DNA of 64,000 nucleotides from Xylanibacter ruminicola (GCF_900107775.1 NZ_FNRF01000002.1:685129-749128), one strand, 5' to 3'; numbered from the stretch's first letter, positions 17,293 to 26,077 are shown. The notes: generated by a model from the letters alone, not told the origin. Numbers and translations are program-made.

Positions 17293-17820
17293 CTAAATCC
17301 ACGGAGTTTGGCGTATGATTCGCCAGCGTTGGCTATTGTCACCCCTGTAGGGCTGTAGCTGAATGCGGTCGTTCTCCTCGTTGGTCGGAGACGTGATGTA
17401 TAGGTCACTGCCGTCCAGTCTGATAAGATAGGAGTTGTCTTCCTGTTTCAAGAACTGCCACAGTTGATTTCTTGTGCCGTCCATCGACTGCTGGCAGAGG
17501 AATGTTCCTACTTTTGGTTCTCCGTCAGGCTGGAAACTGCGTTCACTATAAAGGTTCATCAGCAGTACATTCGCCGAGTCCGCCTTTATCATTTCCCAGG
17601 TGATACACTCCCAGTTATGGAGAGGATATTGGATAAGTGGCGTTCCATTCTCATACCCGGCATCAAGCGGTCGTAGGCACAAGCCGTTACCCACATTCTG
17701 AATGGCGTATGTGTTTTCGAAACTCTTTTTCTTCTTAATATCCTTACTGAACCTTGGAGTATACACGGCCAATACTATCAGCACGAGTACGAGAAGTACG
17801 GTTGAAATCTTGTATATCAT
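17293..17820 (-). CDS. Membrane-anchored RICIN (beta-trefoil lectin-like) domain protein
   Basis: 175 residues. The first 25 form an uncleaved-looking signal anchor (ISTVLLVLVLIVLAVYTP). The rest shows RICIN-type repeats with terminal Q/C-x-W-like signatures: NGLCLRPLDAGYENGTPL, NQLWQFLKQEDNSYLI and NSQRWRIIRQ. RICIN domains usually bind carbohydrate; the ligand here is unknown. It starts 5 bp after the shortened AbiEi-like gene and precedes a four-helix membrane protein, suggesting one transcript. A surface- or periplasm-facing sensor or effector is possible but unproven. Confidence 0.65.
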   Translation of the reverse strand: MIYKISTVLLVLVLIVLAVYTPRFSKDIKKKKSFENTYAIQNVGNGLCLRPLDAGYENGTPLIQYPLHNWECITWEMIKADSANVLLMNLYSERSFQPDGEPKVGTFLCQQSMDGTRNQLWQFLKQEDNSYLIRLDGSDLYITSPTNEENDRIQLQPYRGDNSQRWRIIRQTPWI

Positions 17821-17825
17821 ACCAG

Positions 17826-18314
17826 TTAAAGCGAAAATTCTATAGATTTTGCAAAGTCCTTTCTGTCTTCCAGTCCCTTTACATGACCAAGATTGTTCAT
17901 TGAGCCATGGATGTTCTTCAGATAGAAAGTCTTGAAGAGCGGATGGTCAGGGTTGTTCTGATAGAGTTCGTGCACGATACTGCTCTTCTCCATAATCAGC
18001 TGCTTCACCTGGCGGTTGTCCTCAAACACCACCTCTGCACTTAGCATACATACATAGTAGGGCTTGCTAAGATAAGCCATCAGCTGGTCTATATAATAGG
18101 TTGCAGGTACTGAACCACGAAGAACGTAATGAACAGGAATGATTACATAAAAACCTCTATACACATTGGCTATAGTCTTATTTGAACATAGCCTGGAAAG
18201 TTCATTCTGAAGAATCTGTTCAGAAGAGCACAAGCCAGCAACTCTCACTTCTTCGATAGAAAACGTGGGATAACCATGAATGGCTCGGTCTTCAATCCAC
18301 TTTTGCAATGTCAT
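17826..18314 (-). CDS. Shortened AbiEi-like (winged-helix) antitoxin
   Basis: 162 residues resembling only the N-terminal half of AbiEi antitoxins: a helix-turn-helix region (FSIEEVRVAGLCSSEQILQN), NVYRGFYVIIP and the family-like YYIDQLMAYLSKPYYVCMLS. It then departs from the family and stops. No AbiEii gene follows; a RICIN protein and a membrane protein take that place. It may be a truncated antitoxin surviving as a DNA-binding repressor of its new operon, or a family with a genuinely shorter antitoxin. It lies at the right edge of island A's gene content. Confidence 0.6.
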   Translation of the reverse strand: MTLQKWIEDRAIHGYPTFSIEEVRVAGLCSSEQILQNELSRLCSNKTIANVYRGFYVIIPVHYVLRGSVPATYYIDQLMAYLSKPYYVCMLSAEVVFEDNRQVKQLIMEKSSIVHELYQNNPDHPLFKTFYLKNIHGSMNNLGHVKGLEDRKDFAKSIEFSL

Positions 18315-19027
18315 ACTTGGTAATTTTGGTGCAAATATAATAAAATTATTATTAAATACGCATTTCTTTTACCAGAATCTATTCTACTTTATACATTTTT
18401 CTAATAAACAAATCTATTTTTGACACTCTAAAATGACTTTTTGCCGTCAAAAGGAGAAAGATACGGAAATTAGTTTGTAGCGCAGCAATAGCCTGTTTAG
18501 TTTATCCCCATATTAAATATCCATAACCTAAACTAAACCTTTTATCTTCCGACTATAATATATATTACGTCGAAGGGACAGAATTTGGAACAGGAGGAAC
18601 ATGATGTACAAAAGTGTACCCCGAGGGACAGATTTCGATTTTTGCCTCCAAGGGACAAAATTAGTATCAACACTTTTTAACAACCCAATTTTGAGATAAA
18701 AAATGCTCCGATTTTTTGCCTGATTATAAAGATATACAAAGAACTGCAAAGATAATTGTACCTGAAGGGATTTAAATTGGAGGTCGCTCTTCACTCGCTT
18801 CTCAGTGAATACAAAAATGTGCAAGAATCCGTGTTAACGAATGTGAATATACAAAGAACTGGAAAATCGTCTTTGCAGATGTTTGTATATTTTATTTTTG
18901 ACGGCAGCTTCATTTGCAGATGTTTGTATATTTTACGTCCCTCCTCCGTCCCTCGGCATACAATCTGTCCCTCTATATTGGAGGAATATACATTGATTAT
19001 CATACACTTATATTTGCAGATTTTACA
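18315..19027. other. Right-end repeat region of island A
   Basis: About 700 bp without a credible gene. It contains the inverted repeat GTTTAGTTTA (18495-18504) / TAAACTAAAC (18529-18538). Three GGGACA motifs point one way (about 18572, 18623, 18650) and three TCCCTC motifs the other way (about 18936-18973). TATACAAAGAACTG occurs twice (about 18731 and 18848) and is the inverse of the TTTGCAGATGTTTGTATA repeats. ATATTTGCAGATTTT (19010-19024) matches the left end. A block starting CTCGCTTC at 18793 is about 80 percent identical over 41 bp to the right end of island C (48547 onward). This looks like a composite, partly decayed element end. Confidence 0.6.
18872..18935 (+). repeat. Two direct copies of a 23-bp repeat
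   Basis: A 23-bp sequence beginning TTTGCAGATGTTTGTATA and ending TTTTA is present at 18872-18894 and again at 18913-18935, a spacing of 41 bp. Its core TTTGCAGAT is the same motif seen beside both attachment-like sites of island A. Iterated sites beside an attachment site are typical of recombinase arm sites, but the binding protein is unknown. Confidence 0.75.
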
Positions 19028-19064
19028 TTCTGCATCGGAAAGTAGATTCTGCGTGGGCAAATAA
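19028..19064 (+). other. Attachment-like sites 2a and 2b, two mnmE tails in tandem
   Basis: TTCTGCATCGGAAAGTAG (19028-19045) encodes Phe-Cys-Ile-Gly-Lys-stop, and one base later TTCTGCGTGGGCAAATAA (19047-19064) encodes Phe-Cys-Val-Gly-Lys-stop. Both are clear variants of the mnmE 3' end with different synonymous choices, so they came from different donor mnmE genes. They separate island A from island B. Confidence 0.75.
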
Positions 19065-19250
19065 GGTAGTCCAAACTACCTGAATATCAGCAAGTTACAA
19101 ATTTCTCGAGAAACATATATATATATTTAGGAGAAAACCTAATTATTTCATTATCAGTGAGTTATGTTTTAAATGGCATGACAAAAACGACTGTTTTGAG
19201 GCCATTTTTCTACCCTATTTCTACCCTCTAGAAAGTTTTTATTTTTTAAA
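19065..19250. other. Left-end non-coding region of island B
   Basis: Immediately after site 2b comes a hairpin GGTAGT-CCAA-ACTACC (19065-19080), then a palindrome TTTCTCGAGAAA. Two TTTCTACCC motifs occur 11 bp apart (19207-19215 and 19218-19226). The 12-mer CCTATTTCTACC (19214-19225) recurs exactly and in the same orientation at 30041-30052, near the right end of island B. No gene is visible. Confidence 0.6.
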
Positions 19251-19502
19251 AACGCCCAAAAACGAGGCAAAAAACTTCTTGCCTTGTTCCGAAAACTTGT
19301 TGCCGACGAAAACACGGTCATCATCATCGAACACCGCCTTGAACTCATCGCCCAAGCGGATTACATCATCGAGATGGGACAAGGCGGCGGCACCGACGGC
19401 GGCAAAGTCGTCTTCCAAGACCCTCCGCAAGAGATTATCCACTGCCAGCAATCGAAGACGGGGCGGTATCTGAAAGATGCCTGTTATGCCCAATTCTCAT
19501 AA
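19251..19502 (+). pseudogene. 3' fragment of a UvrA-like excinuclease ABC ATPase gene
   Basis: The open frame encodes about 80 residues matching the extreme C-terminus of UvrA-type proteins: LLALFRKLVADENTVIIIEH, then ADYIIEMGQGG and GGKVVFQDPPQEI, ending in TGRYL. The Walker B and H-loop context (IIIEH) is kept, but the rest of this roughly 900-residue family is missing. Upstream is the island B left end, so the gene was truncated when the island was assembled or trimmed. A hairpin terminator follows. It is almost certainly non-functional alone. Confidence 0.75.
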
Positions 19503-19518
19503 TAAATCCCAAAAGTTT

Positions 19519-19549
19519 CTCCCACATCAGCGCGATGCGGGAGTTTTTT
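19519..19549 (+). terminator. Hairpin terminator after the uvrA-like fragment
   Basis: CTCCCACATC, loop AGCGC, GATGCGGGAG, followed by six T. Nine of ten base pairs form. It is consistent with a rho-independent terminator inherited with the uvrA-like 3' end. Confidence 0.7.
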
Positions 19550-19581
19550 GTGCCTTTGCACTAGAAACAACTATAATATAG

Positions 19582-19713
19582 ATGTACTATGTCATCTCGC
19601 ACAACGGACTGGACTTCTCGCCTTTGAACGGCGGACGGCCTGTAGTCGTTGCAGATACTATCAGCGTGAGTGGTGAAGATAATATGAATTTATGGGATGT
19701 CCGGTGTCTGTGA
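19582..19713 (+). CDS. Short reading frame of unknown status
   Basis: A 43-codon frame (starting MYYVISHNGLDFSPLNGG) between the uvrA-like terminator and the convergent AraC gene, whose 3' end it overlaps. I recognise no family. It may be another truncated gene end at a cassette junction rather than a real gene. Confidence 0.2.
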   Translation: MYYVISHNGLDFSPLNGGRPVVVADTISVSGEDNMNLWDVRCL

Positions 19714-20562
19714 GGACTGAGTATGGCTGATGCGATATTCCATTGGTGTGCAGCCAAAGTGTTTCTTGAAGTACTTGCCGAAGAAGGAGGTGTTCTCAAA
19801 GCCCAGCCGCAGGGCCACCTCCTTGACACTAAGGTCGGTGGAGAGCAGCAAGTAACGGATGTCCTCGTTCACCATATCAGCAATCCACTCGTGGGCCGAC
19901 TTTTGGCTGCAAGCTTTGCAGATGGTGGCAAGATACTTGGGCGTGATGCAGAGCTGCCGGGCGTAGTATTCTACCGTCTGCTTCTTGACGGTGGCATTCG
20001 TTAGCGTGTCAAGGAATCTCTTGAAGTGCATATGTCCAGTACTGGCATCTTCGGCCATGTCGGTCTGCCACTCGCTTTGCTCCATCATCGACAGAATCTC
20101 GTAGAGCAAGGCATGAATGATAGTACGGATAATCTCCTTATGATAGGGTTCATTGGGAGTCTGTAGCTTCGACTCCAACAGATAGTCGTAGTAGGCCAAT
20201 TGCTGCAGGTGTTGCTCTGACAGATTGTTTACCTGTCTCTTGTTGATATACAGCATACGGTTCCACTGCTTGATGTTATTGCGCATCAGTTCCTGTACCA
20301 GCCTTACAGACAGCCGCACCACGTTGACCTTGGTATCGGGGCTTACCAAGAGGTGGTCGATGTGCTGTCCTGGCATGCAGATGATGAATGTATGCTCGGC
20401 GATGTCGTGCGGCTGTCCGTTTAGGTGAAGTTTCACCAGTCCCTGACGGCACATAATAAATATGTAGCCGTCGGCTTGTGTATGGTTCAGACGCGACAGG
20501 TCGGTAATGTTCCGCATTTGCGTGATACACTCGTCGATATAGTCTATGTCTTTTTTATCCAT
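19690..20562 (-). CDS. AraC-family transcriptional regulator, divergent from the RND pump
   Basis: 290 residues. The N-terminal part is a cupin-type sensor (FIICMPGQHIDHLLVS region). The C-terminal part has two helix-turn-helix units: VEYYARQLCITPKYLATICK and VKEVALRLGFENTSFFGKYF, ending with the family signature KHFGCTPMEYR. The ATG at 20562 is preferred over an in-frame TTG at 20574 because the TTG lies inside the promoter box TACCTTTG. The gene is divergent from the RND efflux operon 187 bp away, so it is the probable regulator of that pump. The near-absent leader (about 5 nt) is noted separately. Confidence 0.88.
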   Translation of the reverse strand: MDKKDIDYIDECITQMRNITDLSRLNHTQADGYIFIMCRQGLVKLHLNGQPHDIAEHTFIICMPGQHIDHLLVSPDTKVNVVRLSVRLVQELMRNNIKQWNRMLYINKRQVNNLSEQHLQQLAYYDYLLESKLQTPNEPYHKEIIRTIIHALLYEILSMMEQSEWQTDMAEDASTGHMHFKRFLDTLTNATVKKQTVEYYARQLCITPKYLATICKACSQKSAHEWIADMVNEDIRYLLLSTDLSVKEVALRLGFENTSFFGKYFKKHFGCTPMEYRISHTQSSQTPDIP

Positions 20563-20571
20563 TATCGGTTG

Positions 20572-20579
20572 CAAAGGTA
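20572..20579 (-). promoter_or_regulatory. -7 promoter box for the AraC gene
   Basis: TACCTTTG on the minus strand fits TAnnTTTG and ends only 9 bp before the ATG at 20562, predicting a very short or absent 5' leader. Confidence 0.6.
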
Positions 20580-20698
20580 ATGAATATTTTTCTTTCGTCG
20601 TGTCCTTTACGTCGAAAATTGTGTGCTTTTTCCGTGAAGTTCGCCTTTTAGCACATTTCCTTCGCCGTATGGAATATCATTGAATGTTCCTTTTGTGC

Positions 20699-20706
20699 TA
20701 CTTTTG
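20699..20706 (+). promoter_or_regulatory. -7 promoter box for the RND efflux operon
   Basis: TACTTTTG fits the Bacteroidota -7 element and lies 42 bp upstream of the adaptor ATG. No clear -33 TTTG is seen, as would suit a promoter that needs the AraC activator. Confidence 0.55.
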
Positions 20707-20748
20707 CGCCTACAAAACAAAATTCGAGTTATACAGGAGTAAAAAAGT

Positions 20749-21768
20749 ATGAAAAAGGAAAATCATGTATTAATGATGTTCGCGCTACTGGCACTGGCAG
20801 GTTGCGGCGGGCAGAAAGAGAAACGGGAGGCGGCTCCCGTGCGAGTGACCACAGAGAAAGTAAGTCTAGGGATGGACTATGCCCAAAGTTCCTACGTGGG
20901 ACAAGTTCAGGAGGCATCAAGTACTGCTGTCAGCTTCATGTCGGCAGGCACCGTGAGCCGTGTCTATGTAGAGGAGGGGCAGCGTGTTAGTCGTGGCCAG
21001 TTGATAGCCGAGATGGATAACACCTCTGCCCGCAATGCCCTGCTGGCCGCCGAGGCCAGCCTGCGGCAGGCTAAGGATGCCTATGAGCGCATGAAGCAGT
21101 TGCACGACGACCAGACGTTGCCCGAGATGCAGTGGGTGGAGGTGCAGAGTAAGTTGCAGCAGGCGCAGTCGGCCTACGAACTATCTAAGAAGAATGTCGC
21201 TGACTGCCGTCTGGTGGCTCCCGTCAGCGGCATCGTCGGTCAGAAGTTCGTCGATGCCGGTGAAACGGCCATGCCCGGCAGTCCTGTGGTGACACTACTC
21301 GACATATCCCATGTCAAGGTCAAAGTCTCTGTGCCTGAAAACGAAATCAACGGCATTCCGACCTCTGTCGCATCCACCATCAAGGTAGCGGCACTCGGCG
21401 GCGAGACTTTCCAGGGCGGACGCATCGTGAAACACGTTGCCAGCGATGCTATGACCCACAGCTACGGCATCCAGATTCACCTCGCCAATCCCTCGGGGCG
21501 CCTGCTGCCTGGCATGGTCTGCACTGTGAGGTTCAACCATGAGTGCAACCCGCAAATAACCGTTCCTGTCACCGCCGTGCAGCGCGGGCAAGGCCAGTCG
21601 CTATATGTCTGGACTATCAGCAACGGGCGGGTACGACAGCAGCCCGTCTCGACTGGCGAGACCTACGGTAGTCGCATCGTCATCACCGACGGCTTGAAGG
21701 AGCGCGACAGCGTGGTGACTGCTGGCTGGCAAAAATTGAGTAACGGAAGTAAAGTGTCGGCGTTATGA
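20749..21768 (+). CDS. RND efflux periplasmic adaptor lipoprotein
   Basis: 339 residues. The N-terminus is a lipoprotein signal (MFALLALAGCGGQKEK, lipobox LAGC). The HlyD/AcrA layout follows: a lipoyl-like half with VEEGQRVSRGQLIAEMDN, a short alpha-helical hairpin (residues about 95-150), the second lipoyl half RLVAPVSGIVGQKFVDAGE, and beta-barrel and membrane-proximal domains. It connects the inner-membrane RND pump to the outer-membrane channel. The next gene overlaps its stop by 4 bp (ATGA), giving a three-gene operon. Drug substrate unknown. Confidence 0.92.
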   Translation: MKKENHVLMMFALLALAGCGGQKEKREAAPVRVTTEKVSLGMDYAQSSYVGQVQEASSTAVSFMSAGTVSRVYVEEGQRVSRGQLIAEMDNTSARNALLAAEASLRQAKDAYERMKQLHDDQTLPEMQWVEVQSKLQQAQSAYELSKKNVADCRLVAPVSGIVGQKFVDAGETAMPGSPVVTLLDISHVKVKVSVPENEINGIPTSVASTIKVAALGGETFQGGRIVKHVASDAMTHSYGIQIHLANPSGRLLPGMVCTVRFNHECNPQITVPVTAVQRGQGQSLYVWTISNGRVRQQPVSTGETYGSRIVITDGLKERDSVVTAGWQKLSNGSKVSAL

Positions 21769-24700
21769 GCAAGGAAAAAAACAGCCGGTGGGTGGCGTGG
21801 ATGATGCGCAACTACCGCCTCACCTTTCTGGTCGTGGGGCTGATGTTTATTCTGGGCATCTACGGACTGGGTAGGATGTCTAAAGCTGAGTTTCCTGATT
21901 TTACCCTGCGGACGGGCGTTGTGGTAGGCATCTACCCGGGAGCCACCAGCGAGGAGGTGGAAGAGCAGCTTGTAAGGCCGCTCGAGCGCTACCTGTTTAC
22001 TTTCAAGGAGGTGAACCGTTCCAAGACCACCAGCACGAGCCAGAACGGGATTTGCAGTGTTATGGTGGAACTGAACGATGATGTAAATAACAAGGATGAA
22101 GTATGGAGCAAGATCAAACACGGGCTAAATGCATTTAAGTGTACTTTGCCGAAAGGTGTGGCAGACGTTGTGGTCAATGACGAGTTCGGCGACACGTCAG
22201 CGCTGCTTGTCGCCGTTGAAAGCGATAGCCGGGATTACAGGCAGCTGGAAAAGTATTGTGACCTGATTGGCGACCGCCTGCGAACATTGCCTTCCGTCTC
22301 GAATGTGCGTATTTTGGGGAACGTGAAAGAGCAGATTTCCGTCATCGTCGATTACGACCAGCTGTCGGCATACGGCATCAGCAGCCAGCATCTGGCCGAC
22401 GCATTGTCCGCGCAGGGTATCACCACTGTCAGCGGAAGTGTGAGCGGTTGGCAGAAGGATATGCCTGTCCATGTGTCGCCCGCCTTACGGGGCGAAGATG
22501 AAATATCCGAACAGATTCTATACAGCGATGCCGCAGGCCGGGTAGTCCGAGTAAAGGACGTGGCGCGTGTTGAACGCGGGTACGACCTGACGGATGGTTT
22601 CATTGAGTACAACGGGCATCGCTGCGTCATCATCTCGATGGAAATGCTGGCAGGCAACAACATCGTGCAATATGGGCGAGACGTTGAAAGCCTGCTGGCA
22701 GAGGTCAAGGCCGCCGAACTGCCGGATGACGTGGCAATACACACCATCAGCGACCAAGCCAGTGTGGTCAGTGCCAGCGTCAATTCATTCCTGCGTGACC
22801 TGTTCGTCTCGATGGTAGTCATCATCCTCACGATGATGCTTCTTTTCCCGTTGAGTTCGGCACTGGTTGCTTCCACCGCAATTCCCGTGACGACGTTCAT
22901 CTCGGTGGGCATCATGTATCTGGCCGGCATCCCACTCAACACGATTACGCTCGCAGCTCTGATTGTGGTACTCGGTATGGTCGTGGACGATTCAGTCATT
23001 GTCATCGACGGCTATCTGGAATACCTCAATACAGGGATGAGTCGCTGGCACGCTGCCTGCCGGAGCATTTCGACCTATTTTATGCCCATGTTGTTGGCTA
23101 CTGCTTATATCAGTGCCATTTTCTTCCCGCTGTTGCTTACCTGTACTGGGCAGAAGGGAGATTTCCTGCATGACTTTCCGATTGCCATCGCTATTAACCT
23201 GATGACCTCGCTGTTCGTGGCTTTGGTCGTTATTCCGATACTGCTGGTCACTCTTATCCGGAAGAAGACTCATAAGGAAGGACGTAAAAGCATTACCGAC
23301 TACGTGCAGGAAATATACGACCGACTGCTCGGCTGGGTATTCCGTCACGCATGGCTGGCACTGGGCATGGCCGTCGCCGTTCTGCTCTCCACGGTGTTCT
23401 ATGCCAGCGAGGTCAAACGGCGCATGATGTCCTGCTCGGAGCGCGACCAGTTCGCCGTGGAGATCTACCTGCCTAAAGGAACGGGACTGGCTGAGACGGT
23501 ACAAGTGGCCGATTCTGTCTATACTGTGCTGGGCAGCGACGAGCGGGTGCGAGCCATCACCTCGTTCAAAGGTTGTGCATCGCCCCGTTTCCAAGCCTCC
23601 TACACCCCTAAGCAAGGTGGAAAGAACTATGCGCAGTTCATCGTGAACACCATCTCGAACGAGGCTACGGAGCAACTCGTGGACGAATACACGGCACGAC
23701 TTTCGGAAGCCTTCCCTAATGCCTTTGTCAAGTTCAAGCAGTTGGACTCCCAGGTGTTTCAGGCACTGGAGTATCGCTTTTATGGGGAAAATCTGGACTC
23801 CCTGCATAGTGCTGCCGGGCAGCTTATGGACTATATGCGCAGCAATCCCGACTTGATGTGGGTGCGCACCGACTTCGAACAGCCGGAACCGATAGTGGAA
23901 GTTACACTCGACGAGATAGCCGCAGCACAGTTGGGTATCAGTCGCCAGTCTCTTTCGCTCGGTCTGATGTCACAGATTGATGCCCGTCCGGTAACAACCC
24001 TGTGGGAGGGGGATTACGGAGTTCCAGTCATGTTGAAGGACGACCGTTGGGACGATGCGGGATTCGAGGACTTCGGTCATATCCACCTGCAGCCGATGAC
24101 ATCCCCCTCGAAGGTGCAGTTGAAACAGGTAGCCGGAGTGTCACCCAAGTGGAGTGAGACGAAAATCGTCCACCGCAACGGTGTGCGCTGCATGACGGTG
24201 ACGGCCGAACTTCCACGCACCATGACAGCGGAGAACTTCGCCCCCGACTTACAGCGGTTTGTCGAGGAAGAGATGCGCTTGCCCCAAGGTGTAACCACCG
24301 AGTTAGGCGGAGAGATAGAAAACGACAAAGAGAGCATGCCGCAGCTCGGAGCGGGACTGTTCATCGCCATGATTATCATTTTCTTCTTCCTGCTGTTCAA
24401 TTTCAAGAAATACAAGCTGACGTTCGTCTGCATGTTCGCTGTCATACTATTCATCCCCAGTGCCATGTTCGGCCTTTTCATTACCGACACCACAATGGGA
24501 CTGACAACCATCTTCGGGTTCATCACGCTGATGGGGCTGATTATGCGTAATGAGATTCTCATTTTCGAGCATGCCGAGGGAGGAATGAAAAACGGGCTGT
24601 CGGCACGCGAAGCAGCATTCGAAGCGGGCAAGCGACGAATGGTTCCCATTTTCCTGACAACGGTAACGACTGCCGTAGGCGTCGTGCCGATGATTGCTGC

Positions 24701-24821
24701 GGGCTCCGCCATGTGGAAGCCCGTGGGCATCACTATTCTTTTTGGCGGCCTGGGTGCGCTCGTGCTGGTCGTCACCGTGTTACCGGTCATTTATTGGAAA
24801 ATTAACGAAAAAAGAGGATGA
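21765..24821 (+). CDS. RND (AcrB/HAE1-type) efflux transporter
   Basis: 1018 residues, full length for the family. Two homologous halves each have one N-terminal helix (YRLTFLVVGLMFILGIYGL) and a six-helix bundle; the helix 4 motif LAALIVVLGMVVDDSVIVID contains the acidic pair expected for proton relay. Periplasmic porter and docking segments lie between. It exports substrates using the proton gradient, together with the adaptor upstream and the TolC-type protein downstream, each overlapping by 4 bp. Controlled most likely by the divergent AraC protein. Substrate cannot be deduced. Confidence 0.94.
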   Translation: MSKEKNSRWVAWMMRNYRLTFLVVGLMFILGIYGLGRMSKAEFPDFTLRTGVVVGIYPGATSEEVEEQLVRPLERYLFTFKEVNRSKTTSTSQNGICSVMVELNDDVNNKDEVWSKIKHGLNAFKCTLPKGVADVVVNDEFGDTSALLVAVESDSRDYRQLEKYCDLIGDRLRTLPSVSNVRILGNVKEQISVIVDYDQLSAYGISSQHLADALSAQGITTVSGSVSGWQKDMPVHVSPALRGEDEISEQILYSDAAGRVVRVKDVARVERGYDLTDGFIEYNGHRCVIISMEMLAGNNIVQYGRDVESLLAEVKAAELPDDVAIHTISDQASVVSASVNSFLRDLFVSMVVIILTMMLLFPLSSALVASTAIPVTTFISVGIMYLAGIPLNTITLAALIVVLGMVVDDSVIVIDGYLEYLNTGMSRWHAACRSISTYFMPMLLATAYISAIFFPLLLTCTGQKGDFLHDFPIAIAINLMTSLFVALVVIPILLVTLIRKKTHKEGRKSITDYVQEIYDRLLGWVFRHAWLALGMAVAVLLSTVFYASEVKRRMMSCSERDQFAVEIYLPKGTGLAETVQVADSVYTVLGSDERVRAITSFKGCASPRFQASYTPKQGGKNYAQFIVNTISNEATEQLVDEYTARLSEAFPNAFVKFKQLDSQVFQALEYRFYGENLDSLHSAAGQLMDYMRSNPDLMWVRTDFEQPEPIVEVTLDEIAAAQLGISRQSLSLGLMSQIDARPVTTLWEGDYGVPVMLKDDRWDDAGFEDFGHIHLQPMTSPSKVQLKQVAGVSPKWSETKIVHRNGVRCMTVTAELPRTMTAENFAPDLQRFVEEEMRLPQGVTTELGGEIENDKESMPQLGAGLFIAMIIIFFFLLFNFKKYKLTFVCMFAVILFIPSAMFGLFITDTTMGLTTIFGFITLMGLIMRNEILIFEHAEGGMKNGLSAREAAFEAGKRRMVPIFLTTVTTAVGVVPMIAAGSAMWKPVGITILFGGLGALVLVVTVLPVIYWKINEKRG

Positions 24822-26077
24822 AAATGAAATACTTATCGAAACACTTGTCAATACTGCTATTGTTGCTCCCCATAACAGCAGCAGCACAGCCATACACATT
24901 AGACCAATGCCGCGAACTGGCACTGAAGCGAAACCGTACCCTACAGTCAGCCCGTCTCGATATGTCGAAAGCCGACGAAGACAAACGCAAAGCCTTTACA
25001 GCCTATTTCCCTGAAGTGTCGGGCATGGGTGCCGCGTTCTGGGCTGATGACTATATGATTCAGATGGGGCAAACGGCAATGTTGAAAAACGGAAGGATGG
25101 CTACCCTGAGTGCCACGCAACCCCTGTTCGCCGGTGGGCAGATTGTCAATGCCAACCGTTTGGCGAAGGTACAGCAAGAGGTGTCGGCGTTGAAATACCA
25201 TCTCACAGAGAACGAAGTCCTACAGCGCGTTACCGAAACTTACTGGCAGATTTTCAGCTTGCAAGCCAACCTCACTACGCTCGACAGTAGCGACCGTCTG
25301 CTGGCTGAACTCCTGCGTATGACAAACAGCTATGTCCGTGCCGGGGTACGCCTGCCGGCCGACACGCTGCGCTTGCAGCTGCGCCGTCAAGAACTGGAAT
25401 CCAACCGACTCTCCATCGACAACGCCCTGCGCCTCTGCCAGATGTCGCTGGCCAACATGATGGGTATCGACTGGCAAAGATTCTCCATCGTCGACACCAC
25501 CTTTGCACAGCCTGCAGACCCCGTCACAGCTTTCATTCCTGCCGACGATGCTGCCACCCAGCGCAGTGAGTATCTGCTGCAAGAACGCGCCGTCGATGCA
25601 AGCCGACTTCAATTACGTATGGAACGTGGAAAACTGCTGCCTACGCTTGGTGTCGGTGTGAATGGTATCTATGCTAACCTGATGGAGAAGAATGAGACAC
25701 ACGGCATTCTCTACGCCACCCTCAGCGTCCCCATCTCCGCATGGTGGGGAGGCAGTCATGCCATCCGCAAGGCACGTTATAACCGCCAGCAGGCTGAACT
25801 CGCACTGCAAGACACTCGTCAGAACTTGCGCTTAGACATTGAGCATGCATGGAACTCCCTCGTGGAGTCCTACCGGCAAATCGATGTCGCCCGCCGCAAC
25901 GTCATCTCTGCCCAGGAGAACCTGCGCCAGAACCAGTCCTACTACCGTAACGGCACCACGACTATCAACGACCTCCTCGATGCCGAAAACCAACTATTGC
26001 AATCCCAAAACCGACTAACCTCCGCTCTTGCGACCTACCAAGTGCGTCTGGCCGATTACGGGCGGAAAGTGAAATAG
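24818..26077 (+). CDS. TolC-family outer-membrane efflux protein
   Basis: 419 residues with a signal peptide (LSILLLLLPITAAAQ). The two repeated TolC halves are seen as YTLDQCRELALKRNRTL near the start and LALQDTRQNLRLDIEHAWNS in the second half, with NGTTTINDLLDAENQLLQSQ at the end. It forms the outer-membrane duct of the tripartite pump. It overlaps the RND gene by 4 bp. Directly downstream is a flavodoxin gene tail, indicating a cassette boundary. Confidence 0.92.
   Translation: MKMKYLSKHLSILLLLLPITAAAQPYTLDQCRELALKRNRTLQSARLDMSKADEDKRKAFTAYFPEVSGMGAAFWADDYMIQMGQTAMLKNGRMATLSATQPLFAGGQIVNANRLAKVQQEVSALKYHLTENEVLQRVTETYWQIFSLQANLTTLDSSDRLLAELLRMTNSYVRAGVRLPADTLRLQLRRQELESNRLSIDNALRLCQMSLANMMGIDWQRFSIVDTTFAQPADPVTAFIPADDAATQRSEYLLQERAVDASRLQLRMERGKLLPTLGVGVNGIYANLMEKNETHGILYATLSVPISAWWGGSHAIRKARYNRQQAELALQDTRQNLRLDIEHAWNSLVESYRQIDVARRNVISAQENLRQNQSYYRNGTTTINDLLDAENQLLQSQNRLTSALATYQVRLADYGRKVK

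Noticed and set aside
18472-19064. Island ends read as Tn7-like transposon ends with multiple transposase-binding sites
   Set aside because: Tn7-like elements insert downstream of a target gene with a 5-bp duplication and do not duplicate the gene's own end. Here the duplicated unit is the mnmE tail, and no TnsA/B/C-like gene is present.
22992-23807. Long minus-strand frame inside the RND transporter gene
   Set aside because: It lies fully within a well-supported gene on the other strand and resembles no family; a shadow frame caused by GC-rich codon use.
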